NCBI GenBank assembly: GCA_038030265.1
Contig: CM075941.1
Coordinates: 5,580,001-5,644,000, forward strand
Direction of reading: 5' to 3'
Origin: Corythucha ciliata
Lineage: Eukaryota; Arthropoda; Insecta; Hemiptera; Tingidae
DNA length: 64,000 nt
A program made the position numbers and the translations under genes. Positions 1 to 12,960 of the stretch are shown here, piece after piece (within the stretch, counting starts at the first letter, position 1; each line of letters opens with the position of its first letter). A model generated the notes under the pieces. It had not been told where the DNA came from and searched no databases. It was given only the letters and a program-made list of their open reading frames with translations.

Positions 1-545
1 GCGAGGTTAGCGCTTTCATAACCAAATTTAACGGATTTGGCCCAATGGAAAAACCAAATTTCGTGGATTTAGCTATCGTAACCGGGGAAGACGTTTTAAA
101 ATGCAAAAAATGCGAAATATGCGCACAAAAACACAATTTTACAAGTTAGGCTCCTTCAAAAATGGATTTTTCGCTCCTCAGAAAAACCAAATTTGGAGGG
201 CTAGGCTCTTTAAAAATAAAATGTTGCATGTCTGGCTCTCTCAAAAGCCCAATTTCGCGAAATTAGTTTCTGTAAGTGCCAAATCCGTGAAATTTGTAAT
301 TCGAAAAAGCCCGACCCACGGATAAAAGGATTTTTTGAAAGACCCAACCCCGTGAAATGGTGTTTCTGACAGACCCAACTCGGCCCCGTGAAATTGAAGT
401 TTTGAATGCCTCGAACACGCGAAATTGGCTTTTTAGGGCGTGAAACCTGCGTAATTGGCTTTTTGGGTGGAGTATAATACTCGCGAAAAAGGGGTCTGTG
501 GGTGTCATAGTTCTACCGCTTAAATTGTATTTTTCAAGAGCAAAA
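1..545. repeat. Type A degenerate short-period repeat tract
   Basis: Units of roughly 30-40 bp recur. Each has a core like CCAAATTTCGCGGATTTGGC followed by a T-rich or A-rich spacer. The first half reads in one orientation (AAATTTCGTGGATTT) and the second half in the other (GCGAAATTGGCTTTTT), so the tract switches orientation near position 300. Copies are diverged from each other, so this is an old array. Short open frames here are repeat by-products. Confidence 0.8.
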
Positions 546-3500
546 TCATAATTTCGCGGACGGATCTAGGAATAATCTGCCCCCCTTCACCTCTTCCCTC
601 TAAACAAAATGATTTTGACCAGCTTTGGCATTCTATACACTTCCCGTATACATATTAACGTCATAATAAATGATCTATGGATTAATTCACCAATTTTTAT
701 TTTTAAATTTCACCCTTCAGCCAGCAGCTATACCGGCTGGTCAGTTTACACCACCTGGTGGTCTAGGGAAACTCATTAGGTGCAACATCCACTGAATCCT
801 AAATCTCACTCCATCCTCTGCTAAACAAGGGGTCATATTGGAAACATTAACAGCACCTGACCTCGTAGTTCTACTCTAAACAAGAAATTCGAGTGTAGCA
901 ATAGACGAAGGGGGGGGGCATACTGTTGTGTTGAGGTGAGGAATGTTCGTAATTCTACAAGTTTCTTAATTTTATCCGAAAAAGAATGCATAAAAGTGAA
1001 ATGAATCACTTCAAGTAGGAAATAAAGTTGAACAGGTTGGACGTAATTTATCATCGGTTGATAAAGGAAGGCGGTTAAAGAGGGGAGGGGAGGGTACTCT
1101 TTATAAGGAAAGAGGAGTCAACATAAACAGCAAGTTACCACAAACCAGTTTCGTATAAGGTAATCCGGACGAGTTATAAATTAATTTAAGTGCAGTTTTT
1201 TTAAAAAAATATGTATTAAGGGGAGGGGACGAAGAGAATCACGCAGAATTAAAATTATTACTCACCTTAAAAAAGTTACAGGGCTTGATAAAGGAGGTGG
1301 ACTCGGACATAAATCCGAGAGCATGAAGTCCAAGTCACTGGCTAAAGAACTCAGCAACTGCAACAAGGAAAACAAAAAAAAAACACAAAATTAAGTCAGT
1401 ACGTAGCGCAGGGGTGGATATTAGTTAAAGATAGTTTATTAAGTCGAGGAAAGGGCGTGATTCGTGAATATTCATGAACGCCCACACCCCTCAATAAGCA
1501 CGTGGTAAGCCCTTCGAGCGTATAGGCGACGATGTTAAGCCCATCGTAATCGAAACGTGTTAGCTCCAAAACGCGGGACACAAATTATCCCCTCCATGCG
1601 CTCATCTCGCCTTCACACAAAGCCCTCAAATTTATTGCATTAATAAAACTCGACCCTTTGAAAAGTCTTTAAAGTAATCAAGTTTATTAGAAATCTGAAT
1701 AGTCTGAGAATTCAAAATTTACGAGCTCAATAACGGCAAAAATGCATTTCAGTTGATTGTCTTCGTCGTAACCTTTTATCCGCAGCGAAGAAAATAGTTG
1801 ATCTTAAAAGCAAGAAACTGTTCCACGGGTCAAAAGAAAAAAGCTCCTAAGCATTTGAATAGTTATCGTATTTTACAACATGCATTCAGCTTGATTAAAA
1901 GCACGATTGTAGGACATAACGAACAAACAGAACTGTACTTTTATAATCACCCATAAAACTGAAAAACTGTTTTAAGAATTAAGTACCTAAGAATCCTCCG
2001 GTCTGGATGGTGAAAAACGCGACACGCAACCTTTTTCGGGGGGGAGAGGGGGGTGTACTCGACAATAGGAGGAAGCAATTGTAGCTGGACGGGGAATTAG
2101 TTTTGAACAGTTACCTTTGACGCGGTCTGTTTGGTTTAGGACCACCTTGCAGTAATAAAGTAGCTGCACGTTGCAGCTAAAGGGTAGGACGAAATAAGTG
2201 AATTTATCCCTGGGAGTGGTAATACTTGTGCATACCTTCCATTATTCTTTCACTGTTCAGATTGTTCATAAATACTAAAAAACCTTGTGAGTATTTCTAC
2301 GGAATAACACGTTGCTTACGGTTTATATCAAGAGTCGGGACTTAAAAGATGTCATTAAAGGATGGAGTGTTTTACAGAGAAATACTGACACCTGAGAAGA
2401 CCATGTTTCCAAGGGTTTAAGCTCCAAGACACGTGTCACACTCGTCTCTTCACTACGAAAAGGGAGAAGCCATGTCTTTTAAACCTTCTTTTGTAGTGAC
2501 ATACCCAACCCCCACCACCACACCAACGCCATATCGCAATCCGAAACGTTTTCCCTCGAGTCCGTTCCGTGCGAGTTGCTTCCCATCAGAAGGAAAAGCT
2601 TCCCTCTCGCTCCTGAAGAGATAAAGCCCTCACTTACTACTACTAGACGTGATGGATTGCCGCCCTCCGGACTCGGCTGTTATAATTTTTCAAGATTGCC
2701 AACAATTGTCCGCCAACCCGGTTTGAATCTCGCTCAACGCTCGTGATTGATGTCGACTCTAATCATCATTCCCCCGGAAACCTTTAAGTGTCGACTAACG
2801 AGATTTAACATAGAAACATAAATCATTTCAAGCGAGTAACCTTTTTATTGAATAGAAATGGAATCAAAGGAGTGAGGAGGAAGCTGCTGTGTGGAGGGAG
2901 CTGTCAAATAACGAATGAAAGAAACATTATAATTATTACCGATACTGGACATGAAATGACGTTTGCGTTCAATCTTGAGGGAGGCCTCAATTTCTTTCAT
3001 AGTTTGTAGGCTGAACTATCAAATTTCAGGAGTAAATGAAAAAATGGGTTGCACGAAGAAAATTAAATTGGGAACCCTCCTATCCTTATTCCTCGGTAGC
3101 TGCGCAGCGTTATCTTAGTACAAAAATTGCCCCTTTTATGGCAGATAGCCAGAACCTGGGGTTAGACTATCAGTTTTTTGACAGAACAATAAGATTTGTC
3201 GGCTGTTTTTTCGATCGAGTTCGGGTGCATAAATTAAAAAATTAAAATGTTAGCAACCAAATATTTAATCAGTTATCGAGGCCAAAACCTAGTTTATTAT
3301 AGTAAGAAAATGGCACGAGATTGGCAATAACCAAGAGGAGTTTCATGTGACACAAACCAGTAACACACGCAGTATACAAGCAAGCAGACCATTTTGGGAC
3401 AAAATTGCAAGTTTTCTGTTAAAAAAAAAAAAAACCTTGATTGCGAGCTAAACAGGAAATTTGTATTCATTGCAACAAGCGGTAGATAGCGACAGACAAG

Positions 3501-3590
3501 GGCGTAGTCAGAAGGGGGCAAGGGTGGGCCATCAGGGGGAAAACCATCTGAAACGGTTGAAATTTGTTGCCTCCTTTCGCCCTTAAGCCA
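546..3590. other. Single-copy AT-rich DNA, no gene recognised
   Basis: Non-repetitive sequence with short poly-G, poly-A and poly-T runs. No open frame is long or recognisable, and no convincing splice-flanked exon was seen. Around 3505-3530 there is wording like GCGTAGTCAGAAGGGGGC, which resembles the GGGGCGTAGCCAG ends seen in many invertebrate DNA transposons; with no partner end it is only a hint of an old insertion. Confidence 0.55.
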
Positions 3591-3900
3591 GTTTTTGTAC
3601 AGAGAAATGGCAATTTTTCGTTAAGTCGATTTACAGCTAAAATTTGGCAAACACCACAATGCGGTTAAAATTAAGAAAACGTTGATTCCCGGTTTATGGA
3701 AGCGACTTTATGGCTAAAGTTAAGAAAAAGCGCTAATGTGCTGTTCTTGGGATGAGCTAAGAAAAACGCTAATTCAACGATACAATTAAACAACTGAGCA
3801 ATTCGCAGCGAATATGGTTAAAATCACTAATTCGTGGATTTTACTAGCAATTCGAAAGTAAAAATGTGAAAAATAGCCGCCGAAATACACGATAAGGGTC
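3590..3900. repeat. Type C degenerate repeat tract (plus orientation)
   Basis: Several diverged units with GCTAAAATT followed by AAGAAAA and a CGCTAAT or CACTAATTCG motif, spaced roughly 30-40 bp apart. These are the same words as in the longer type C arrays at 17440-18300 and 57160-57800. Confidence 0.65.
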
Positions 3901-3959
3901 TAAATATCAGGAAATTGTAAATGTAAATGTATGGTAGGGTTTTTTTATTTTAATAAAGA

Positions 3960-5640
3960 GACCGCGGGCCCAGGGCTATAGCCAGCCACGACAGCACCCA
4001 AAACTTTACATCACACACCACTCGGAGCTAAAAATGTGCGGAATTGCCAGTTTGTGACTTTATAAGTTCGATATTTCGAGGTTCTTGGTATCTTTCTTTT
4101 TCAGTTGACAGCGGAGCCCATGGCTAAGTGCCCAAAGTCTTGGCTGACGAACAGCCGCGAATACAATCATTTTGAAAGTTATTATACTCGCGAAATTATA
4201 ATTTTCCTGGCTTAATCCACGAAATTGCGAGTTTTACGTCTCAATTTCAGAAAAATTGAAAGTTTCGGGCCTTTTATTCTTCAAATGCCGTGGATCCCAG
4301 GCGAGTTTAGCCCCACTAGCATCTCAATGCCTGACGAATAGCCGCAAAATTCTAACATTTTGAAGGCAAACATCCTCGAAACTAGAAGTTTACTGGCTAA
4401 ATATTCACGATATTACAAGTTATATTTATCTTAATTTCATCGAAATTGCAACTTCAGGTCTGAAAATTCGCGAAATTGCGTAGTTTCCAGTCTTCATTTG
4501 CACGATACTGCAACTTTCGTGTTATTTTAACGTGAATAACGTTTTACTCGAGGTGTATAGTGAGTGATTCGATGAAACGCAAAAAGGAACTCAGAGCACT
4601 AGCCCACTTGCTTGTGCTTTGGGCTCTTGCCTTGTGGCCGAGGTGCGGTGGTATACAGAAGGAGGAGGAGGTCCTGTCCTTCTCATCTGTAGGGTGGAGT
4701 GGAAAAAAGAGAGGTAATAAACAAAACGTTATCCACGCATACTAGGTTCGCGGACCTGCCACGACTTTTTTTTAAAAGCCGGCCACGACAGCGTTCAAAG
4801 TCTGACAAATTACTTCAAAGTATAGGCTACATTTAGTATGCCAATTCCAGTGAAATTGAAAGGTTCCTGGCTGAATATTCACAATACTGCAAGTTTGACG
4901 TCCTAATTGCAGCGAAACTGCAAGTTGCAAGACCTTTTGTTTTCAATGGGCACGAAGCCTGGGCAAGCCGGCGCTATCTGCACCCACTACTTTAAAATCT
5001 AATTTAATCGAATTTTAATTGAATGAGTATGTCAGTTGGGGACATAATTTCAGCGAAATTACGTTGTTTCCTGGTGGAATGTATGCAAAATTTACAGTTT
5101 CGGTTCTTTTTGTCAGCAAAATTGCAAGTCACGGGTCTTAATTTCGAAGAAATGGCAAGTTCTGGCGCTAAAAAATCCTTGAAAATGCGAGTTTGGAATT
5201 GTATTTCGAGGACTCGAAACCTGGACTAGCCAGCCTACGATGGACCACGGCGTAGGCTGGCGTGTCTCTTTGCCAAATTGCAACAACTCGAATGTAAATG
5301 TCTGCAAAATTGGACTGTTTCGTGTCTTAATTACAGAAAACTTTCAGAAACTCGCAATTTCACCGAAATTAAGTCTCAAAATTTACATTTTTGCTGGAAT
5401 GAAGGCCCAAAAATTGCGATGCCGCGAATATTCGCTGTGGGCACTTTCTGGGCGTGTTGCCACCCAAATTAGAACCCCAATACACAAACTCCCAAAATAT
5501 TCATTTGTCTGAAAGCATTATGTCTGTAAATGTTGCAATTACACGGCTTTTCGTCGGGCTATCGTCGCAGTCAGAGCCGACTTGCCCAGGGTCTGGGCCC
5601 AGTAAAACAAAAGGCCCAGAAACTTGCTATTTAAAATAAT
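3960..5640. repeat. Type B repeat tract (plus orientation)
   Basis: A decayed array in which GCGAAATTGCAAGTTTC-like words recur every 30-40 bp. A longer landmark recurs about every 200 bp: GTGACCGCGGA, then GCCACGACAGC, then AAAGTCTGACGAATAGCCGC, then AAAATTGCAACATTTT. Landmark copies begin near 3957, 4107, 4270 and 4755. No coding potential beyond repeat-derived frames. Confidence 0.8.
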
Positions 5641-6300
5641 TAAATACAGTCCGGAAACTACAGGAATCGCGAGTATTTAGACCCAAAACTTATAATTTCG
5701 AGAAAACAATCTCCATAAACTTGCAATTTCACGAATATTCAGCCAGAAAACTTACAATTTCGGAGATATTTAGCTCTAAAATGTTGCAATTTCACGGCTA
5801 TTCGTCAGACTTTTAAGCGCTATTGTAAACGGGAAAATGCGCCCACCAAAAAGAAGCCCAGAAACTTGCGATTCCGCACAAATAAAGGCCAGAAACTATT
5901 GATTTCGCAAATATTTAGGCCCAAAAAATGTAATTTATTATACAGATTTTTGGAGTAACGATGTAATTTCGTGATAATATTTGCCAGGTTTTTGGCGCTT
6001 TTGTTGCCGATTATAGCTCGCGGGTTCAAAAAAGAAAACCAGAAACTCGCAATTTCATGAAAATAAAGACCAGAAACTAGCAATTTCGCGAATGATTTTC
6101 GAATAAACGAATTCGCGGTCGCTTAGTTTCAAAAGGTTGCAATTTTGCGACTCTTCTTCAGACTTTGGGCGCTGCCGTAGCCGGTTATAGCCCGGGTTTC
6201 AGCGCCACTAGAAAAAAAAACCCCGAGACTTACAACTTCGAAAAAAAATTAAGGCCATAAACTCCCAATTTTTAAGAATAGAGCCCACATTTTATAGCCG
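5640..6300. repeat. Type B repeat tract (minus orientation)
   Basis: The same words as the preceding tract but reverse-complemented, for example GAAACTTGCAATTTCGCG and TTGCAATTTCACGGCTATTC followed by GTCAGACTTT. Orientation therefore flips at about 5640, giving two large imperfect inverted arms. Confidence 0.8.
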
Positions 6301-6399
6301 AACCAATCAAGTTACGGGGTTTAAATTTACAGTTTTCTGCTTGAATAGTTAGTCCCAAATTGTGTCCTAACGGAGGCTAAATTGTCAGTTTCCGAGTGA

Positions 6400-7480
6400 C
6401 ATTGCCTCTTCAACAATTCGATTGAGCGATTTGTCCACATTTTGGCCACAAAGTTGTCGCCAGAAACGGCAAATTGGTGTTTTCTCCAATTTTGTTGCGA
6501 ATTAGCTCTCTTTCACAATTTCAGCCACGATACACAAAAAATGAGAGAGAGATTTCTCTCAATTTTAACCGCGAATTAGTGATTTTACTCAAAGTTAGCT
6601 GAGAATTAGGGGTTTTCAGTCATTTCTACCGCGAATTAGCACATTTCCTCCATTTTAGCAACGAATTTGCGGATTTGTGTTTTTTCTTGAATTCGCTGCG
6701 AATTAACGCATATTGCTCAATTTGAGGCCAGAATCAGTGCTTCATCTCAATTTCAGCCAAGAATGAGCGTTTTCTCTTAAATTTGCAGGGAATTAGCGCT
6801 TTTTCTCAATTTTAGTTGTGAATTGACGTCTTCTAAACATTAACTGCTAATGAGCGTTTTATCTAAATTTAAGCAACGAATAAGCTCTCATTTTTCTCAG
6901 TTTGAGCCACGAATGAGCTCTTATTATACCCGATTTGAGCCGCCAATTAGCAGTTTTCTAAAATTTAGCCACGAAACAACACTTTTTGAGCCATGAAGCC
7001 AAGTTTTTACGCCGTGTATAAGCCACGAAGTAGCGATCTTTCGCTGAGCGCTTTCTCTCAGTTTTTACCGCGAATTAGTGCTACTTTTCAATGTTAGCAA
7101 GGAATTAGCGTTTTAAAACAATTTTTGCCGTGTTTTAGCTGCGTTTTCTCCAGTTTAACCGCAAATCAACTCATTTTCTTAATTTTAGGGATGAAGTTGC
7201 CGGCAGAAACAACGAGTGGTGCCTTCTGAATTGTAGCTGCGAATGGGCGGTTTATCTCAGTTTTTAGCAATTAGCAATTTTCCTAAACTTTAGCCGCGAA
7301 CTAGCACATTTTCTCAATTCTAGCCTTGCGAATTAGCCATCGTCTCAATTTTACTCAAGAGTTAGCGATGTATTCTCAATTTTTCAGGCCACGAATGAGC
7401 GCTTTTTCTCAAATTTAGCCGAAAATTAGCGCTTTTTCTTAATTCTAGCCGTGAGTTAGCGTTTGTTTCATTTTTACATA
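6400..7480. repeat. Type C repeat array (minus orientation), about 32-bp units
   Basis: About thirty diverged units of CTCAATTTTAGCCGCGAATT followed by AGCGCTTTTT. Spacing between successive GCGAATTAGC-like words is mostly 30-40 bp. It is the reverse complement of the arrays at 17440-18300 and 57160-57800. Units differ at many positions, so homogenisation has long stopped. Confidence 0.8.
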
Positions 7481-8110
7481 AGATGTTCACTGTTTAGCGC
7501 TGTTATACTCAATTTAAGCAGTGGACTTGCCTCAAGAACAGTAAAGCGATAATTCGGAATTTCAGCTCTTAAACTGCAAGTTAGACGATGATTTTGCTGG
7601 CGTAAAGTCGATTCTAATGTAGGGTGGGGGGGTGGGGCATGGTCCCTGGGAACCCTCTGGATCGGCGTCTGCCAATTAGCATACGCAAATATTTGATACA
7701 TTTAATAAAAGGATCAGAAATGAGGGGGTGGAGCTTGAATGGATTCGCATCCATTCAGATGTTAACCGGTCACTCTTATACTCGAAAACTAAATTGCCGC
7801 CCAACTTAATTGTCGACCCTTTAAAAAACACTAATTTAGCCCGTTGGACATTATATTGGCACCCCAACAACGGAAAATAACAATTTTCTTAGCCGGAAAC
7901 CACCAATTATTTCTTATAGAAGCGGATTATTGAAGCCCATTACGGAAAGTTAGGCCCCGGCACCTGATTTGTTCAAATGCAAAGCCTTTATTTTGACCTG
8001 GAAACTTCAAAATTCGCTGAAAAATTGACGGTTCTTGAGTTCGCAAGAATGTCTACGTAATTCAAGCAATGCCCCAAAATTAGTCTTTTAGAGAAACATT
8101 TTTGAGCACG
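7480..8110. repeat. Fading type A/C repeat edge
   Basis: Scattered repeat words (AAAATTCGCTG, GAAATTTTTCC, AATTAGCATACG) in otherwise single-copy DNA. It looks like the eroded margin of the array to its left. No gene recognised. Confidence 0.4.
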
Positions 8111-10440
8111 AGCGTGAAAGAGAGGCTGATTTGAAATTTTTCCATCTAAAGGCGGTTTCTAAATTTTATCGATCGGAAGAGTGGGATGGGACGTTTTGGA
8201 ACAAAGTCGGTGATAAAGGAACGTGCGAAAACCTAAAAACTTTTAGTTTCTGTGCGACCGCAACCGCTTCGAATGTCCTTGTTTGCGATGAAACCTCGAA
8301 AAAGGGGAAAACTTTGAAGTGACTTTCTTCCTCCCTCCCTCCCTCCCTCCCTTCCCCCGGCCCATTATAAACCCTCTGCTCAATTTTCTCTCTTGTCTCT
8401 TTTCCAGGCCTAATAGTATACGTATGTGGGGGGAACTGATAACTTTTTTTCTCTCGTTGTCCCTCTCGCCGAAAGAGATTTCTGCCGAACTCGATTAAAA
8501 GCAGAATTCCAAGTTTCTGGCCTTTAATTACATTATTATGTTCAAGTATTGTGTGGGTTTTTAAGACTGGCATTGTTCCACAGTAGGCTGAGCAAAGCTC
8601 TTTTTAATTTACGTAACGCGCCTGACTCTTCCAAGACCCTAATTACCCAATTGTTGGTACGCGTGGGAGAGGGGTGAAGCGATACCTAAATTTATTTATT
8701 TATTTTTTTTCCACCACTTTGTAAGGCACAACCATCTTATACAAAATGCACCACCTTGGGAAAGTAATTTGAGTTATTAATTATTTAGATTTAATCCTCC
8801 TTCCAACCCACTGGAATACCTTTGCTACCTCCTGGCCCCCGTTCTTCCGTTCACGCAGAGTTATACTTAATTTGCTTATCCATTCACTCATAAAAGTTTT
8901 GTTTCCATAAATGCCCGGAAAACATAAATATGTATAAAGTCGGTAAAACCGAGGTAGAAGTGACGAACAGGCTTCTTTCAAACTGCGAATATTAAACGCC
9001 CTCCTCCCCCTCAGCAGCATCATCCGTTCATATTTTATGAAATAATTTACTTTCGACAGCCTGTTTCTCTTACTCAACTTATTTAAGGTTGCAAAGGAAA
9101 CATAGGAGGGGGGGGGGTAGGATAATTTATAGACTAAGGTAGAAATAAAAAGTGTAAAAAAAAACGTTATTTGATTATACAGGAAAAGCCATAATCGAGA
9201 AAGTCATTTTTCCATCCATTCGCTCAGGGGGTATTTTTATGTGTGTCCCTTCACAAGAAATGGTAGAATTATTCATAAGATTAACAGAGTCGCGGGCAGA
9301 GCAAGTGGGAAAGGGATTTAGCATAGCACAATTCTATACAATACACAGGCCCAAGACGTACGTATATGTGTGTGAACAAACAACTGTTTCTCTGTCTGTC
9401 GATACTCAAGAAACGCAAGTCCTTGTGGGACCCTGAAGGATTTTCAGCAGCTAAAATCTTACACCATTTTTTTTTCTTGCTTTTTGGAGCAGGATAATCC
9501 CACTCTAAGCTCTATGTTACTGGAATTTATAAGAAGCTCTCCAGGGGGGTTTTTCACTGCCACATAAAAATTTACAACTTTCTCGTCCTGAGTTCTTCCA
9601 CGAACATTTCTTCCCCCGCCCATTTAACATACACTGGTTTTGTTAAATAAAATTTGTATCCTACAGCTACAGCTGTGTAATTTCATGTGTCGCTAAAATA
9701 GATGGCTGTAGTACATGGACAAATACGGTTCACGTGTGCGAGGGGAAGTTTTGAACAGAGACGTGGTGTGTGATGTGAAGTGGGGTGGGGGGTGGGAAGC
9801 ACTTACACCAATTTTATTCGCCCGCTCAACTTCCTTTTTTTTTCTACCAAGGGCAGATTAGATGGAGCCACGGAAGTGATGAACGACCCTTTCTTCCTTC
9901 TTCCGGCCAACCGATTCGAACTCAATCGTTAAAACTTGGAGGAAAGCGTTTCTCAAGCGACACACTTTGTGACGGGGGAAGACAATTGTGTACGTGCAGG
10001 TCTGTGCCTCCCCCCCCCCCGCTAGTTGACCCTTAAATTCGTCATTTTCTTCGCTCGCATACGGGCAGAAAAGGAATTTATGAGAAAAACGATTTTGGAT
10101 TCCTCCATCACGCGAAACACGATGGGGAAAAGAAAAATGAACTAAAGCGAGTTGATCGTTTCGACATCAATGAAATCCGCTCCGCTTCAAACTACCGTGC
10201 CGTTTATAGTAGCTCAGCCTCCTTAGAGCAGAAACAGAAATCCCTACATTCGGACCGCAGAAATGGCCCGAAAACACACAAATTTTCGGAGGCTACCGAC
10301 AGCCCGGAAGTTCAAGGAAGAGCCTCGACGCAGTCATATACCTCGCTGGCCAGCTCTGGGGTCCCAAAAATCGGCCGAAATAGCAATCAGTCATGGTCAA
10401 AGAGTCGAGATTCGTCTATAGGGACTCTAGGGAGGCCACG
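8111..10440. other. Single-copy DNA with homopolymer tracts, no gene recognised
   Basis: Unique sequence with many poly-C, poly-G and poly-T runs (for example poly-C near 10009-10020) and TTTATT clusters near 8690. Open frames reach about 135 codons on the minus strand at 8166-8573, but the product is low in complexity and matches no family I know. Confidence 0.5.
8327..8356. repeat. (CCCT)n microsatellite
   Basis: Uninterrupted CCTC/CCCT tetranucleotide run of about seven units bordered by TTCC-rich sequence. Pyrimidine-rich on the plus strand. Confidence 0.9.
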
Positions 10441-12960
10441 AAATGGGTTGCACATTACAAGGTTAAATATATCAGTAAAATGCAAGCTTGGGAATAATAT
10501 AGTCACGAAACTACATGTTTGCGAATATAAACAACAGCCGCGAAATCACTTTTAGAGCGAAAAACAGCGAAATTATAAGCAATACTTTTGAATGTGATTA
10601 TAAGCGGCATTGAGTGCCTTATAGAATCGGGTCGGCCATGTCAGTTAGTGCGTTGCAAAGGGCTTAAAGCATTTTGCGTGCGTGATTGACTTTAAGCTTT
10701 CAAGCTCAGCTTAGTGCTAGACGGAACATTAAGCCTATTTCGTAGAATTCAGCCGTTAAGTAATTTAGTTAGCAGATAAGTTATTCAATAAAGAAATTGT
10801 ACATCCAAAAAGCAGCTAAACCGCAACATTGGGGCATTCTCACGTCCGCGCAAAATTCAGAGATAAAATCTGCAAAATTGCAAGCTTCGGGTCAAAATAT
10901 CGACGAAATAGCACGTTTCTAGTCATTGCTTTCGTGAAACGGCCAATTCCACCCCCCACCCCCCCTTCACTTTTTGTGTGTGTAATGGTTCCAGTTTACC
11001 CGGTCCCACAGAGCTTTTAAAACTTGAATAGCTGCGAATTTAACACTCCCGAAACAAAAAATCCGCAAAATTTCAAGTTTCGGGGTTGAATATTCTAAAA
11101 ACTGCGAGTTTATGATCTTAATTTCCCCAAAATTGCAAGTTTCGGTTTTTTTTTTTGTTTTGTTTCCTAGTGGCCACAGAACTTTGGGATTGTCGGCCAC
11201 AACAACGCCCCAAAGTACGCCACTCAAAAAACATCACATGTGAGCACATAAATCTGCGAAATTGGAAAAATTTGGGACCAAGTGTCTGTTTTTGCGCAAT
11301 TGCAAGTTTCGAGGCCATTTATTAGAGACCACGGAACTCAGGCAATGCTGGCCACGACAGCACCCGAACCCTGACGAATAGTCACAAGATTGCAACATTT
11401 TGAAGCAAAGGATCTGCGAAATTGAATGTTCCCTAGTTGAACATTCGCGAAATCGCAAGTTTGTAGTATATAGTTATCTTCGCAAAATTGCAAGTTGAGT
11501 GTCTCTATTTTCACGAAATTGCAAGTTTCTGAGCCTTTTCTTAGTGACCGTGCTGTGGAACTCGGATTTGAAAACGGCCAAAGCATGTAACGAAATTACA
11601 CCAATTTGTGCTAAAAATCCGCGCTATTGCAAATTCCGGATCAAAACATTAACAAAATTGATAATTTCTGGTCCTTATTTTTGCGAAATTGCCAGGTTCG
11701 GAGCATCTATCTGCAGTGACCGCGGAAGTCTGTCTAGCCGGCCACGACAGAGCTCAAAAGTCTAACGAATAGCCGAAAAATTGCAACATTTTATAGCTAA
11801 ATATCCGCGAAATTGAAAGTTTCCTGTCTGAATATTCGTGAAATTGCAAGTTGCAGCGCCTCATCTTCACGAAATTTAACGTTTCGGGGCCGTTTTTTGG
11901 TGACCGCGGAACTCATGCAAGACTGCAGCCAACGGCTGCGCCCGAAGTCTGACGAATCGACGCAAAATTAACAACATTTCTAAGCGAAATATCCACGAAA
12001 TTGGATGTTCCCTGCTTGAAAATTCGCGAAATCGCTAGTTTCTAGCAGTTGCCTTCACGAAATTACAAGTTGAGTGTCTGTATTTTCACGATACTGCAAG
12101 TTTCTGAGCCTTTTCTTAGTGACCGTGTGAAACCCGGCTTTAACAACGCCCAAAGCATGGAAAAATTGCACGAAATTACACCAATCTGTGCCCAAAATCA
12201 GTGCAATTGCAAGTTCCTGCTCAAAAAATTAACGAAATTGTTAGTTTCTGGTCTCTATTTTCGCGTATAATTGGCAGGTTCGGTGCTTCTTTCTAGTGAC
12301 CGCGGAAGTCTGTCTAGCTGACCACAGCAGCACCTAAAGACTGACAAATTGCCGCAAAATCAAAACATTTGGGAGCTGAAAATCCGCGAAATTGAAAGTT
12401 TTCTGGCAGTATATTCTTGAAATTGCAAGTTTTAGGTCTTTACACGCGAGCAATCGTTTTTGGTATTCATTGACGCGGAATTGCCTGTTTTGAGTCTAAA
12501 TATTCGCGGCACTGGTAGTTTCGAGTCTATAATTATTTGAAATAGCAAGTTTCTGGCCTTTTTTTTTCAGTGGGTGTGGACCCTATTGGCAAGCTGAGTC
12601 CACCTGCTACAATAGACCGACGAAAAACCATGTAATTTGCAACATTTACAGACGAATATTTGTAAGGTTATACGTTCGGGCCCTGATTTGAGTGAAACTA
12701 CAAGTTTTCTTGCGGAATATCCGTGGAATTGACAGTTTCGTGGCTTTTTCAGCAGTGGCAGAACCCAGGGTAGGACTCCCCAATAGTGCCCAAATCCTGA
12801 CGAGTGACGAATGCCTCGGAAATCGAAATTTTCGTAACTGAATATCTGCGGCATCGTCATTCCAATTTTCAGGTCTTCATTTCTGCGAAAATGGAAATCT
12901 TGCAAAGTGCAAGATGCAGTGTGAAAATTCGAAGTTTCGCTGAAATTAGGACCTTAAACA
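10440..12960. repeat. Type B repeat array (plus orientation) with higher-order structure
   Basis: The clearest type B array. The landmark GTGACCGCGGAA...GCCACGACAGC...CTGACGAATAGCCGC...TTGCAACATTTT begins near 11333, 11545, 11713, 11899, 12117 and 12296, so the unit is about 170-220 bp. Each unit contains several GCGAAATTGCAAGTTTC sub-repeats. Segments 11333-11898 and 11899-12470 match each other sub-unit by sub-unit, giving a second-level period near 570 bp. Confidence 0.8.

Noticed and set aside
6400..7480. CRISPR-like array because of regular short repeats
   Set aside because: Units are diverged along their whole length, with no constant repeat alternating with unique spacers, and the neighbourhood is eukaryotic.
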